DNA of 64,000 bases from Selenomonas timonae (GCF_014250475.1 NZ_CP060204.1:1005001-1069000), one strand, 5' to 3'; counted from the stretch's first letter, positions 1 to 9,137 are shown. Notes: generated by a model from the letters alone, not told the origin. Made by a program: numbers and translations.

Positions 1-1
1 T

Positions 2-2305
2 GTTGGAACGACGACTGAGAACAATGTGCTGAACATCACAGGCGTTGCAAACGGAACCAGTAACCTCAAAGCCTATGGCGGCTACACGGCGGGTGTCCGT
101 GGTGGCTCGGAAAACAACACGGTCAATGTGGATGTGACGAATCTACCAAACAATGTGGCATCGGGTGAACTTTACTCCATCTACGGCGGCTATGCAAAGG
201 GTGCGAATGCAGGTGTGGTGCGCGGCAATACGGTGCGCTTCTCGCAGGGGGCAACACTCAAAGACCTTATGGGCGGCTACATCGACACCTCGTCTGTTCC
301 TGCGGGGACCGACAAGACTGCGTCGGATGTCGTAGAAAACCGCGTGTTTATCACGGGGGGGAAAGTCGGTGGCTCTTATGAGCATGGAGGTGTAACGACC
401 ACCTACACCGGTAGTGTATATGGCGGACGTACTGACGGCACGGGCAGTGCACGGAAGAATGAGGTCTATGTCAATGCCCCGATCGTAACGGATGCGGCGA
501 CGCCACCTGCCCGCGTAGCGACTGTGAACGTTGACAAGCTGGTCGGCGGCTACGGTGCGACGGCAGTGGATAATGACGTCACAATCCTTTCAGGTATGGT
601 CAATGGCACGATCTACGGCGGCTATGCAACCACGGCAGGTATCCCTGAAGTACCGGCAACAGCCACAACTCCTAAGAAGCTGGAAGTCTCCGCACTGCGC
701 AACAACAAGGTGACGCTCGGTCACGACGTTGTGATCACGGGCGATGTCTACGGCGGCTATGCCGATGCGGATGCGTCGAACATGACCGCAGCGACGGACA
801 GCAACACGATTGCTCTCTATGCGGCACGGATTGACGGTGTGCTCTACGGTGGCATGGCAAAGAATGCTGCGGGCGATATGATTTTGAGCGGCAGGAACAA
901 CACTCTTGCCATCTATGAGCGCGGCGCAAAGGCAGCTGACTTTGCCGGCATCCAGAACCTGCATTTCTACCTGCCGGCGGGAACGACGGCAGACCCCGCT
1001 GCAGAGACAATGCTACGTCTGACGAAGGCGACGGATCTGACGGACGGCAAGAAAGACCTCTCGAATGTGAACGTGGGCGTTGCACTCGCAGGCAACCGTC
1101 CGACGCTGCACGTCGGCGATACCGTCAGTCTGATGAAGACGTACAAGGTGGACGGCGGCAACAGCAAGGCGGTCGAGATCGCGAATGCGCCGAGTCTCAC
1201 CAATGCAGAGGGGATGCACGGCATCAGTCTGCGCTACAAGTTCAACCTGCTCACACGTGAAGCTCTCAACGAGGCGGATGCCACGACTACGAACGCAGAT
1301 CACAAGCACAACGAGCTTGTCGCCGAGGTGGCGGGCATTGAGGTGAATGACCAGACGAAGTCCCTTGTGGAGACGCGTGCCGCGACCACGGCGATGATCA
1401 ACAGTGCGGCGGATCTCCTCACGGACAACGGATTCCGTGCGGCAGAGGAGGCCATCTCGGCGCAAAACCTTTCCGCGAAGGCGGCGAGTGTCGCAGCAAA
1501 TGCTGTCGCAAACAATGGATTCCAGATGTGGGCGGCGCAGGGCGGCTCCTCAATGCGCCTCAACTCCGGCTCGTACGTCGACGCGAAGGGCTGGAATCTG
1601 AACCTCGGCTTTGCCAAGCAGAAGGTTGCGGGACGCAACACGCTCACCTACGGCCCGATGATTGAGTACGGCAGGGGCAGCTACGACTCCTATCTCGACG
1701 ACGGTACACACGGCGACGGCTCGATGGACTACCTCGGTCTGGGCGTGATGGCGAAGTCGAAGAATGAGAGCGGTCTGTATGTCGAGGGAAGTCTGCGCGC
1801 CGGCCGTGTCAAGAGCGACTACAGCGGCAATATCGACAACACCGGCACCACCTACGACAGCAGTAGCACCTACTACGGCATCCATCTCGGTGTCGGACAG
1901 GAAAAGGAACTGAAGGGCGGCGACACGATCGACACCTATGCGAAGTATTTCTACGCGCATCAGGCGAGCGATACGGTGAAGATAAGCACGGGCGAGACGT
2001 ACGAGTTCGATGCTGTCGACTCCCACCGCATTCGTATCGGAGCACGTTATACGAAGAAACTCAGCGGAGGCAGCGCGTTCTACACAGGGCTTGCATACGA
2101 GTACGAGTTTGGCAGCGAGGCAGGGGCGACCTTCGACGGTTATTCCACGCCGAGCCCAAGCCTCAAGGGCAGCACGGGTATTCTCGAACTGGGCTATCGC
2201 TTTGCACCGAAGAACGAGCGCGTCAGCTACGGCGTGAACCTTATGGGCATGACGGGCAAGCGCAAGGGTATCTCCGGCGGTGTTCAGATCAACTGGGCGT
2301 TCTAA
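2..2305 (+). CDS. Autotransporter-like surface protein, 5' end outside window
   Basis: The reading frame is open to the left edge of the window, so the N-terminus and signal peptide are missing; the GTG at 26 is only the first internal start-like codon. About 500 visible residues are a passenger built from imperfect repeats in which YGGY or GG follows short polar beta-strand-like stretches with NNxV, as in beta-helical passengers. The last ~250 residues (from WAAQGGSS, about nt 1530) have alternating aromatic/polar strands and end in the terminal aromatic NWAF, as expected of an autotransporter (type Va) beta-barrel. The barrel is very similar to that of the downstream broken paralogue (3142-5692). 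Probable role: self-secreted, outer-membrane-anchored adhesin or surface protein; the ligand is unknown. Confidence 0.8.
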   Translation, partial: VGTTTENNVLNITGVANGTSNLKAYGGYTAGVRGGSENNTVNVDVTNLPNNVASGELYSIYGGYAKGANAGVVRGNTVRFSQGATLKDLMGGYIDTSSVPAGTDKTASDVVENRVFITGGKVGGSYEHGGVTTTYTGSVYGGRTDGTGSARKNEVYVNAPIVTDAATPPARVATVNVDKLVGGYGATAVDNDVTILSGMVNGTIYGGYATTAGIPEVPATATTPKKLEVSALRNNKVTLGHDVVITGDVYGGYADADASNMTAATDSNTIALYAARIDGVLYGGMAKNAAGDMILSGRNNTLAIYERGAKAADFAGIQNLHFYLPAGTTADPAAETMLRLTKATDLTDGKKDLSNVNVGVALAGNRPTLHVGDTVSLMKTYKVDGGNSKAVEIANAPSLTNAEGMHGISLRYKFNLLTREALNEADATTTNADHKHNELVAEVAGIEVNDQTKSLVETRAATTAMINSAADLLTDNGFRAAEEAISAQNLSAKAASVAANAVANNGFQMWAAQGGSSMRLNSGSYVDAKGWNLNLGFAKQKVAGRNTLTYGPMIEYGRGSYDSYLDDGTHGDGSMDYLGLGVMAKSKNESGLYVEGSLRAGRVKSDYSGNIDNTGTTYDSSSTYYGIHLGVGQEKELKGGDTIDTYAKYFYAHQASDTVKISTGETYEFDAVDSHRIRIGARYTKKLSGGSAFYTGLAYEYEFGSEAGATFDGYSTPSPSLKGSTGILELGYRFAPKNERVSYGVNLMGMTGKRKGISGGVQINWAF

Positions 2306-2330
2306 TAAAATCAAATCAAACATAAGAATA

Positions 2331-2376
2331 GAGTGGCGGTACGAAATTCACATTTCGTACCGCCACTCTTGTCTCT
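2331..2376. terminator. Bidirectional rho-independent terminator
   Basis: A 17-bp perfect stem (2331-2347 with 2352-2368) with a 4-nt loop is followed by a T-rich tract on the plus strand. It lies between the convergent autotransporter (+) and thioesterase-like gene (-) and probably ends both transcripts. Confidence 0.85.
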
Positions 2377-2388
2377 TTTTTGGGGGAT

Positions 2389-2787
2389 TTATCGTTTCGC
2401 CTCCGCCTTTGCCATGAATTTATCCACAGCGACGGCAAATCGCGTGTGTGTGCCCGCGCCGATCTCCTCGCGCTCGTCGTATGCCGTGACCTTGAGGGAA
2501 ATCGCGCGTCCGTCCACTGCCGTCACCTGGGCAATGGCGCGTACCGTCAGCCCCGTCGGAGTCGCCGCACGGTGCGTGATGTTCAGCGATGTGCCGACCG
2601 TCGTCCAACCCTCGGGACATTCGCTCTGACAAAGCTCAGCCGCCGCACGCTCCATCAGTGCCGCCATTGCGGGCGTTGCGTACACCGCGAGTGATCCGCT
2701 GCCGACCGTCAGCGCCGTATTTGCATCCGTCACCTTGCTCGTGACCTCATGGGTCATGCCGACTGCGATATTGCTATTGAAATCCAT
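2389..2787 (-). CDS. Thioesterase-like hotdog protein (FlK family)
   Basis: A 132-residue protein. The start at 2787 was chosen because AAGGAG lies just upstream (minus strand) and the protein then begins MDFNSNIAVGMTHEVT; the frame extends further upstream but without family-like sequence. The pattern THEVTSKVTDANTALTVGSG, then a helix with AALMERAA, NITHRAATP and a C-terminal RFAVAVDKF resembles the fluoroacetyl-CoA thioesterase (FlK)-like hotdog family. The Glu in MERAA and the His in NITHRA are candidate catalytic residues. It probably hydrolyses an acyl-CoA; the substrate is unknown. It sits alone between two surface-protein genes on the opposite strand. Confidence 0.75.
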   Translation of the reverse strand: MDFNSNIAVGMTHEVTSKVTDANTALTVGSGSLAVYATPAMAALMERAAAELCQSECPEGWTTVGTSLNITHRAATPTGLTVRAIAQVTAVDGRAISLKVTAYDEREEIGAGTHTRFAVAVDKFMAKAEAKR

Positions 2788-3013
2788 GTGACTGCTCCTT
2801 TTTACCATAGTATATACTGGCATTTGAAATTCTACACATATTATAAGCACAATGCACATCGCTGTCCAGCATAGACAGCTGTGCAAATTGTCGAAAACTG
2901 TTCCAGCGCGTACAAATCGCAAGCATACTTTATACATGATAGAATTTAATATTTATTTGGTTCATATTTTGATAAAACTTTTGCAAAAATAGGAGGAAAG
3001 ATTAGAAAATAAG

Positions 3014-3072
3014 TTGATAATGACAATAAATGTCATGTATCATAGACAACCATATAATGAGTCTCATTCTAT
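3014..3072 (+). promoter_or_regulatory. Promoter region with two operator-like palindromes
   Basis: In the 354-nt gap before the second autotransporter, TTGATA (3014-3019) and TATCAT (3038-3043) form a possible -35/-10 pair with an 18-nt spacer; a separate TATAAT is at 3053-3058. Two inverted repeats overlap them: ATGACA-5-TGTCAT (3020-3036) and AATGAG-T-CTCATT (3056-3068, extended imperfectly to 3052-3072). The AT-rich, AATGA/TCATT-type arms resemble Fur-family sites. Assignment to a regulator is inference. Confidence 0.4.
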
Positions 3073-3141
3073 AGTTGAGGTCTACGGAAGCATTCCTGTG
3101 ATGGTGCAAGTTTTTTCGCGCGAGCGTTAGAGGAGGAGCAA

Positions 3142-5692
3142 ATGTTCAACGGATTGAAGGCAAGGCGGCAGTTGGCGTTGTATGTTGCATTGGGATTGTC
3201 TGCGGGCGGCGGATTCTTGTTTCACACGCCGTCGGCGTATGCAGCGGAGACGCATGACTACACGGAGACAGCGACCAGCATCAACGGTCTTGAGGGCACG
3301 GATAAGACCCCCTCCATGAGCGACAACAAGATCACGCTCGGAACGGAAGGCGGTTCGACGAATAAGCCGTTCAGTACCTATGGTACGATTTCTGGAGGCG
3401 GGAAAAAGACAGCTACAGAGGATGTCAGCAATAATACGCTGACGATTCACGGACTGCAGGTCAGCAATGGCGGCGGACAGAGCATGATCTACGGCGGCGT
3501 CGGCGGCACGGGTGCAGTTACGAACAATCGCGTGTGCTTCAACAACGGTCTGTCGAAAGATCCTATTTACGGCGGCTTCAACGGTTTGTCTGCGACAAAG
3601 GCAGTCACGGGCAACTCTGTCACGGTCGCAGACGGCACCGTGGAAGGTGACGTCCAAGGCGGTGGTACGGAAGGCACGGGCGCTGTCACGGGCAATACGG
3701 TGACGCTCAAGAGCGGCACGTTCGGTGATGAAGCGATGGGCGGCATTGTTGATGGATAATGCGCACGGCATCGGCTTTACGAACTATAACGGGGCGAAGG
3801 GCGAGACACACGGCGACCTTGAATTCCTTGTCGACACGGATAACGGCACAAAGGACGCCGCACGCTATGTATATGTGGATACCTACCGCTTCAAGGACAA
3901 CAAGACGGCTTCCTATACGGAGTCGGACGGCTCGCATGATTTTGTATGGGGCGGACGCTCGGAGCTCGGCAATACGGTGGAGGGCAACGTCCTCACCGTC
4001 ACGGGCGGTACGATCACGGATACGGCGTACGGCGGCACCTCGCGCAGGGGCATTACAAGGAGCAATCAGCTCGTCATGCGTGGCGGCACGGCGCAGAATC
4101 TCGTCGGCGGCTTTGGTGCGTCGGCATCGGATAATACCGTGGATATCTTCGGTGGAACGATCGGCGGCGATGTCTACGGCGGACGTGCGACAAACGGAGC
4201 GGCATCGGGCAACACGGTGAGCCTCTTCGGAGCTGTCAATATCGGCGGCACGATCCACGGCGGCGCGGGCACATCGGGCAGTGTGAACAACACGCTCGCA
4301 GTCCATGCGTTCGGCGCGCAGGCGGCGGACTTTGCGAATGTGCAGAATCTGCATTTCTATCTGCCAGCGGGAACAACGCTGGCAGAGACGTGGACGATGC
4401 TCACGCTCACGAATACGGGTGAGAAGAATATCCAGGGGCTGAACCTCGGCGTCGCCATTGCGGGCGATGCAAAGGTGTTCCAGCTGGGCGATGCGGTCAG
4501 CCTGCTGAAGGTGGGTGGCACGCTGACGACGGATGCGGCGCTGCGGAATACAGGAACGCCGCAGACGATGAAGGCGACGCAGGGCGGCATCCTTGACTAT
4601 ACGCTCGGGATTGCGAAGCGTGGAGAGAATGAACTCATTGCAACGGTGAAGAACGTTGATGTGAACGATCGGAGCAAGTCGCCGGTCGAGACGCGTGTGG
4701 CGGCGAGCGCACTGCTGAACGCAGGTGCAGACCTCCTCTCGAATGTCGGATATACAGCTGCGGCTGAGGCGGCTGCTGTGATCTCGGCAGAGACTGCTCC
4801 CGCTCCTTCCTCCGCCGAGGGCGTGCGGAACACGGATGCAGGACTTGCGGCTGCGGGTACTGCGGCATCTGCCGGTGTAAATGCGTCGGCGGCGGTCAAC
4901 GGTGCATTCCAGCCGTGGGCGGCGCAAGGCGGCTCGTCTGTGCGGCTCAATTCCGGCTCCTATGTGGATGCGAAGGGCTGGAACCTCAATGTCGGTTTTG
5001 CACGCGCAAACAAGATGGGCAATGCGACGCTGACCTACGGACCCTTTGTCGAGTATGGGCGCGGTACGTATGACTCCTATCTGGACGACGGTACGCACGG
5101 CAGCGGAGCGATGCACTACATCGGCGGCGGTGTGATGGCGAAGATGGCGCAGGACAGCGGTCTGTATGTCGAGGGAAGCCTGCGCGCGGGACGCGTCTCA
5201 AGCGACTATACGGGCAGTGACGATGCGGCGGAGCTGAGCTACGATAATGCGAGCACGTACTTCGCAGGACACGTCGGTGTCGGTCAGGAGTGGAAGCTCG
5301 CGAACGGCAACAAGATTGAAGGCTACGCGAAGTATTTCTACTCGCATCAGGCGGGCGATACGGTGAAGCTGAGTTCGGGCGGAATCCTCGAGTTCGGTGA
5401 TGTGGACTCGCACCGTCTGCGCGTCGGCGCACGCTATACGCATGCGGTCGGTGGCGGCGGAGAGCTCTATGCGGGACTTGCGTACGAGCACGAGTTTGGC
5501 GGTGATGCGACGGCGACGTATCAGGGCTACTCCACGCCGAGCCCCTCGCTCCGCGGCGGCACGGGCATCCTCGAGCTGGGTTACCGTTTCGTACCGAAAA
5601 AGAGCAGTGTCAGCTACGGCGTGAGCATTATGGGCACGCAGGGCAAGCGTGATGGTATCTCGGGCGGCGCACAGATTACGTGGGCGTTCTAA
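3142..5692 (+). pseudogene. Autotransporter-like surface protein broken by a +1 frameshift
   Basis: The first frame (3142-3759, 205 residues) starts after AGGAGG and encodes a signal peptide (ARRQLALYVALGLSAGGG through AYAAE) and passenger repeats, then stops at TAA in GIVDG-stop. The second frame (open from about 3725 to 5692) continues the passenger from DNAHGIGF and ends in a C-terminal barrel closing with TWAF. Deleting one G in GATGGATAAT (about 3750-3756) joins the frames as GIVDDNAHGIGF. The whole would be an ~850-residue autotransporter paralogous to 2-2305, with matching barrel segments such as RLNSGSYVDAKGWNLN. As written, the barrel half has no signal peptide and cannot be exported. 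A sequencing error or a programmed/variable frameshift remain possible, although no long homopolymer marks the site. Confidence 0.8.
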
Positions 5693-5713
5693 ACGAAATA
5701 TAAACTTTTTTGG

Positions 5714-5740
5714 AAAGGTGGCCTTCGGGCTGCCTTTTCT
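5714..5740 (+). terminator. Rho-independent terminator after second autotransporter
   Basis: A 10-bp stem with two wobble pairs (5714-5723 with 5728-5737) and a UUCG tetraloop, followed by a short T-rich stretch 20 nt after the stop codon. Confidence 0.65.
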
Positions 5741-5767
5741 GTATACAGAATTATTTTTATCGGGCGG

Positions 5768-5796
5768 TTGCGCGTGTGGGGGAATCGTTCTATAAT
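5768..5796 (+). promoter_or_regulatory. Sigma-A-type promoter
   Basis: TTGCGC (5768-5773), a 17-nt spacer and a perfect TATAAT (5791-5796). It would give an ~85-nt leader before the gene at 5886. The leader contains a CGCC/GGCG pairing and an inner TTGGATATATCCGA hairpin (about 5803-5836). Confidence 0.6.
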
Positions 5797-5885
5797 AAAA
5801 AACGCCCGCAAGGGTTGGATATATCCGATGGAGGCGACGATAAAACATATTTATTGTTGACCACCAAATATAAGAGGTGATACGA

Positions 5886-6200
5886 GTGAGTGATACGTAC
5901 AGTGTCGCCATCAGCTATGGCGACGTTCTCGGCTGGATTGATTATGATGCGGCTTCGCGTTCTGCGACGGTGAATCTCGCGGATGAGAAGGGGCGCGCGG
6001 CTACGGAGGCTTTCCTCGCGACCAATCATGAGGTCGAGGTGCCGCATGAGACGCTGATGGACTTCACGAAGGAGACCGTCACTCCGCTCGCGGATCGAAA
6101 GAGCTTCGAACTGGCTCTTACGCGCCTGTGGAATGAGACGAACGTCCAGGTGGACTGGTCGCGTCCGGTCGACTATGTGAAGGCGCACCCGCACTACTGA
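5886..6200 (+). CDS. Small conserved-looking protein of unknown function
   Basis: A 104-residue acidic soluble protein starting MSDTYSVAISYGDVLGW. GTG at 5886 was chosen over GTG at 5877 because AAGAGGTG (5872-5879) is then correctly spaced. No membrane segment, signal peptide or recognisable domain is seen; it is rich in acidic residues and ends in VKAHPHY. It has its own promoter and no obvious operon partner; an 11-bp hairpin follows its stop codon before the DAP dehydrogenase gene. Coding character (codon use, RBS) supports a real gene; no function is proposed. Confidence 0.7.
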   Translation: MSDTYSVAISYGDVLGWIDYDAASRSATVNLADEKGRAATEAFLATNHEVEVPHETLMDFTKETVTPLADRKSFELALTRLWNETNVQVDWSRPVDYVKAHPHY

Positions 6201-6222
6201 GAAAGTGTATTTACATTTTCTC
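6199..6222 (+). other. Hairpin at the stop codon, possible weak terminator
   Basis: GAGAAAGTGTA (6199-6209) pairs with TACATTTTCTC (6212-6222) in an 11-bp stem with a 2-nt gap, so the real loop is probably 4 nt. There is no U-tract. It may process or partly terminate the upstream message before ddh. Confidence 0.3.
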
Positions 6223-6264
6223 CAATGATTTACGCCGTCCGGGGGGATGGTGGGAGGAGTTTTT

Positions 6265-7245
6265 ATGATTCGTATTGGTATTCTTGGCTATGGTAATCTC
6301 GGCCGCGGCGTGGAGTACGCCGTTGAGGCAAATGAGGATATGGAGCTGGTCGCCGTCTTTACGCGGCGCGACCCTGCGTCGGTGAAGCCGCGCACGAACG
6401 TGCCCGTCATCTCTGCCGATGATGCGGAGATGTGGAAGAATAAGGTGGATGTGCTCATCCTCTGCGGCGGTTCTGCCACCGATCTGCCCGAGCAGACGCC
6501 CGCGTTTGCAAAGCTGTTCAACGTGGTTGACAGCTTCGATACGCATGCAAAGATTCCCGCGCATTTCGCGGCGGTGGATGCGGCAGCAAAGGCAACGGGA
6601 CACGTCGGCGTGATCTCGGTTGGCTGGGATCCGGGTATGTTCTCCCTCACGCGCGCCTATGCAAACGCTGTTCTCACGAACGGTGCGGACTATACGTTCT
6701 GGGGACGCGGTGTGAGCCAGGGGCACTCGGATGCGATTCGCCGCATTCCGGGCGTCAAGAATGCCAAGCAGTACACCGTTCCCGTTCCGGCGGCGCTCGA
6801 TGCCGTGCGCAGCGGCTCGAACCCGACGCTCACGACGCGCGAGAAGCATACGCGCGAGTGCTACGTCGTGCTCGAGGAGGGCGCGGATGCGGCGGCAGTT
6901 GAGAAGGCAATCGTGACGATGCCGAACTACTTCTCGGACTACGATACGACCGTGCATTTCATCAGCGAGGAAGAACTCTTGCGCGATCATGCGGGTCTGC
7001 CGCATGCGGGCTTTGTCCTCCGCTCCGGCGCGACGGGTGCAAATGGGGAGAACAAGCACATCATCGAGTTCAGCCTGAAGCTCGACTCGAACCCCGAGTT
7101 TACGGCGTGTGTCCTTGCTGCCTACGCGCGTGCGGCGCACCGCCTCGCCTCCGAGGGCGTGACGGGCTGCAAGACCGTCCTCGACATCGCGCCCGCCTAT
7201 CTCTCGGCGAAGAGTGGCGACGAGCTGCGTGCCTCGCTGCTGTAA
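6265..7245 (+). CDS. ddh: meso-Diaminopimelate dehydrogenase
   Basis: A 326-residue enzyme matching the usual Ddh length. It catalyses NADPH-dependent reductive amination of L-2-amino-6-oxopimelate to meso-DAP, a one-step branch of lysine and peptidoglycan precursor synthesis in the cytoplasm. It begins MIRIGILGYGNLGRGVE, a Rossmann GxGxxG dinucleotide site. Internal motifs include VVDSFDTHAKIPAHF, SVGWDPGMFSL and the substrate-binding stretch WGRGVSQGHSDAIRRIPGV. Start 6265 follows GGGAGGAG with a 5-nt spacer; an ATG 18 nt upstream is poorly placed. It appears monocistronic, with a terminator downstream. Confidence 0.95.
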   Translation: MIRIGILGYGNLGRGVEYAVEANEDMELVAVFTRRDPASVKPRTNVPVISADDAEMWKNKVDVLILCGGSATDLPEQTPAFAKLFNVVDSFDTHAKIPAHFAAVDAAAKATGHVGVISVGWDPGMFSLTRAYANAVLTNGADYTFWGRGVSQGHSDAIRRIPGVKNAKQYTVPVPAALDAVRSGSNPTLTTREKHTRECYVVLEEGADAAAVEKAIVTMPNYFSDYDTTVHFISEEELLRDHAGLPHAGFVLRSGATGANGENKHIIEFSLKLDSNPEFTACVLAAYARAAHRLASEGVTGCKTVLDIAPAYLSAKSGDELRASLL

Positions 7246-7262
7246 TATCATAGTGTGTTTTC

Positions 7263-7297
7263 AAAGTGCCTTGTGCATCGTGCGCGAGGTACTTTTT
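7263..7297 (+). terminator. Rho-independent terminator of ddh
   Basis: AAAGTGCCT pairs with AGGTACTTT (one G-U) around a 15-nt GC-rich loop, followed by a short T run, 18 nt after the ddh stop. Confidence 0.6.
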
Positions 7298-7338
7298 AAC
7301 AGGAAAATTTTTGTTATTTTCAGAAAGGAGGGGCGGTC

Positions 7339-7965
7339 ATGGGGCTGCTTCGGAAATTTTTTAGTAATACGGGAAAACCCGAGGGCGTGATGGGCAAGAT
7401 TGTTGTTGCGATGATGAACAAGGTGCATGCGGGCATTGCGGCGTGGGGCTTTTCGCATCTCGACCTGCAGGGGAATGAGCAGGTGCTCGACTGCGGCTGC
7501 GGCGGCGGTGCGAACGTCGCCGTGTTCCTGCGGATGGTGGACGAGGGGCATGTGACGGGGCTGGACTACTCGACCGTCTCCGTGGAAAAGGCGCGTGAGG
7601 TGAACAGCGCGGCGATTGCGGCGGGACGGTGCAGTATCGTGCAGGGGAATGTGCAGGAGCTGCCGTTTGACAATGGAGGCTTCGATGTTGTGACGGCGTT
7701 CGAGACCGTGTATTTCTGGCCGGAGCTACCGCGCTGTTTTGGAGAAATGCATCGCGTGCTGAAGCCGGGCGGCGTCTTCATGATTACGAACGAGGCGAGC
7801 GGCAGGACGAAGAGTCATGAGAAGTGGCAGAAGATCGTCGACAATATGTCCGTCTACACGGGCGAGGAGCTGGAGAAGTTGCTCACGGGCGCAGGCTTTG
7901 CACGCGTCGTGATCGACGAGGATCTGGAGCACGACCGCCTCAACGTGCGCGCATATAAGGACTGA
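7339..7965 (+). CDS. Class I SAM-dependent methyltransferase
   Basis: A 208-residue protein of the Methyltransf_11/UbiE-like type. Motif I is VLDCGCGGGANVAVF (about residues 50-64), the SAM-binding glycine loop; acidic motif II lies near VTGLDYSTVSVEKAREV; the post-motif stretch is NVQELPFDNGGFDVVTAFET, followed by HRVLKPGGVFMITNEA. AAAGGAGG lies 8 nt before the ATG. The substrate cannot be read from the sequence. It is flanked by its own terminator and is not in an obvious pathway operon. Confidence 0.85.
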   Translation: MGLLRKFFSNTGKPEGVMGKIVVAMMNKVHAGIAAWGFSHLDLQGNEQVLDCGCGGGANVAVFLRMVDEGHVTGLDYSTVSVEKAREVNSAAIAAGRCSIVQGNVQELPFDNGGFDVVTAFETVYFWPELPRCFGEMHRVLKPGGVFMITNEASGRTKSHEKWQKIVDNMSVYTGEELEKLLTGAGFARVVIDEDLEHDRLNVRAYKD

Positions 7966-7984
7966 GCGCTTTTTTGAAAACAAC

Positions 7985-8014
7985 AAAGCGTCCCGTGACG
8001 GCGGGACGCTTTTC
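7985..8014. terminator. Rho-independent terminator of methyltransferase gene
   Basis: An 11-bp perfect stem AAAGCGTCCCG / CGGGACGCTTT (7985-7995 with 8002-8012) ending in TTTT. Confidence 0.75.
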
Positions 8015-8079
8015 CTGTTTCGTCAGATGAGATTTTCTGCTATAGTAGAGACAAGAAATCTTGAGAAAGGAGTGGCGCT

Positions 8080-9018
8080 ATGGCAATCACCCCACCGACA
8101 CCGCCGACACCCCCGACACCGCCGAAGATCACGCTCGGGGATGCGGCGCGCGATGCGCAGGCGAACGCAACGCACACGACGGGCGATGCGCAGGCGGAGC
8201 AGCAGGCACGTGACTCCGTAGCGCAGGGAAACGGCGCACTCTCGAAGACGACGACGGGTGCGCCAAAGACCGGCGACACGGCGGAGCGTCCGAACGCCGC
8301 TGCGCGCTCGGATGCGGCGAAGGGCGATCCCGTGAAGACCTCTGCCTCGAAGGTAGATCGCGGTACAACGGTTGAGGGGCAGACGGGCGCGGATGTGGCA
8401 AACGGCCTCGATCTCGCGCAGGAGAATGCGGCGCTGAAGCAGCAGCTTGCAGGGACGGAGCAGAAGCCGCCCGAGGTACCGACGTCCTACACGGCAACGA
8501 GCGGGCTCTACTGGGCAGGTATGATCGGCGTGGCACTCGTCGTGGGGGTCGTCGCCTTTCGACGCTTCTTTCAAAAGAAGCCGCAGACGGGGGCGGAGAC
8601 AGAGCCCTCGCTCGGTGAGCGTATCCTTGCGCGTGAGCGCGCCGAGGCACAGGGGACGATATCGACGGACGCACAGGAGCAGCCGCGACCGACATCGGAG
8701 CGCGGCGCGCACGACGATCTGCTTGCGGCGGCGGAACGCACCCAGCGTGCCCGCGATACGCGCGGTGAGATCCTGCCCGAGTACACGGGGCTGACAGCGG
8801 GGGAGGCACTCGAGCGTCTGATGAAGGAGGAACCGCGTGCAACAATGCAAGGGACGGATGCACGGCATACGCCAGCGCCGACCGTCGAGCCTTCTCCCCC
8901 GCAGTTGACGGCACGTAAGACGAGCGGAGCCCCGTCCACTCCTGCGCCGCAGCCCGTAAAGCGCATCGAGCCGCAGGAAAACGAGGAGGAGAAGCCGCGC
9001 TTCGAGGTGCGGGTATAG
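8080..9018 (+). CDS. Proline-rich single-pass membrane protein, unknown
   Basis: 312 residues starting MAITPPTPPTPPTPPKI, encoded by near-perfect 9-bp repeats (about 8092-8121). A ~140-residue Ala/Thr/Gln-rich hydrophilic region follows, with a short QENAALKQQL heptad-like stretch. One transmembrane helix, LYWAGMIGVALVVGVVAF (about residues 143-160), is followed by RRFFQKK and a ~145-residue charged cytoplasmic tail rich in Pro, Glu and Arg. There is no cleavable signal peptide. AAAGGAG precedes the ATG. The layout (disordered N-terminus, one helix, basic stop-transfer) suggests a membrane-anchored scaffold-like protein, but no family is recognised. Confidence 0.7.
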   Translation: MAITPPTPPTPPTPPKITLGDAARDAQANATHTTGDAQAEQQARDSVAQGNGALSKTTTGAPKTGDTAERPNAAARSDAAKGDPVKTSASKVDRGTTVEGQTGADVANGLDLAQENAALKQQLAGTEQKPPEVPTSYTATSGLYWAGMIGVALVVGVVAFRRFFQKKPQTGAETEPSLGERILARERAEAQGTISTDAQEQPRPTSERGAHDDLLAAAERTQRARDTRGEILPEYTGLTAGEALERLMKEEPRATMQGTDARHTPAPTVEPSPPQLTARKTSGAPSTPAPQPVKRIEPQENEEEKPRFEVRV

Positions 9019-9056
9019 ACGTATACACGTATACACGCGGAGTTATCTAAAACTTA

Positions 9057-9085
9057 TTGACAAATGCTCATATGTGGGCGATAAT
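9057..9085 (+). promoter_or_regulatory. Promoter of ilvN-ilvC
   Basis: A perfect TTGACA (9057-9062), a 17-nt spacer and GATAAT (9080-9085). Just upstream, GTATAC occurs twice (9021-9026, 9029-9034), 8 bp apart, as a possible operator. No leader peptide or T-box fits in the ~45-nt leader. Confidence 0.8.
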
Positions 9086-9137
9086 GAAGAAGTTTTCACG
9101 AAATTACTTGCGATGCGGCGGAGAGGAGTTTGTTATC

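Noticed and set aside
5797-5885. Leader considered as a c-di-GMP riboswitch
   Set aside because: It is too short and lacks the conserved aptamer residues.
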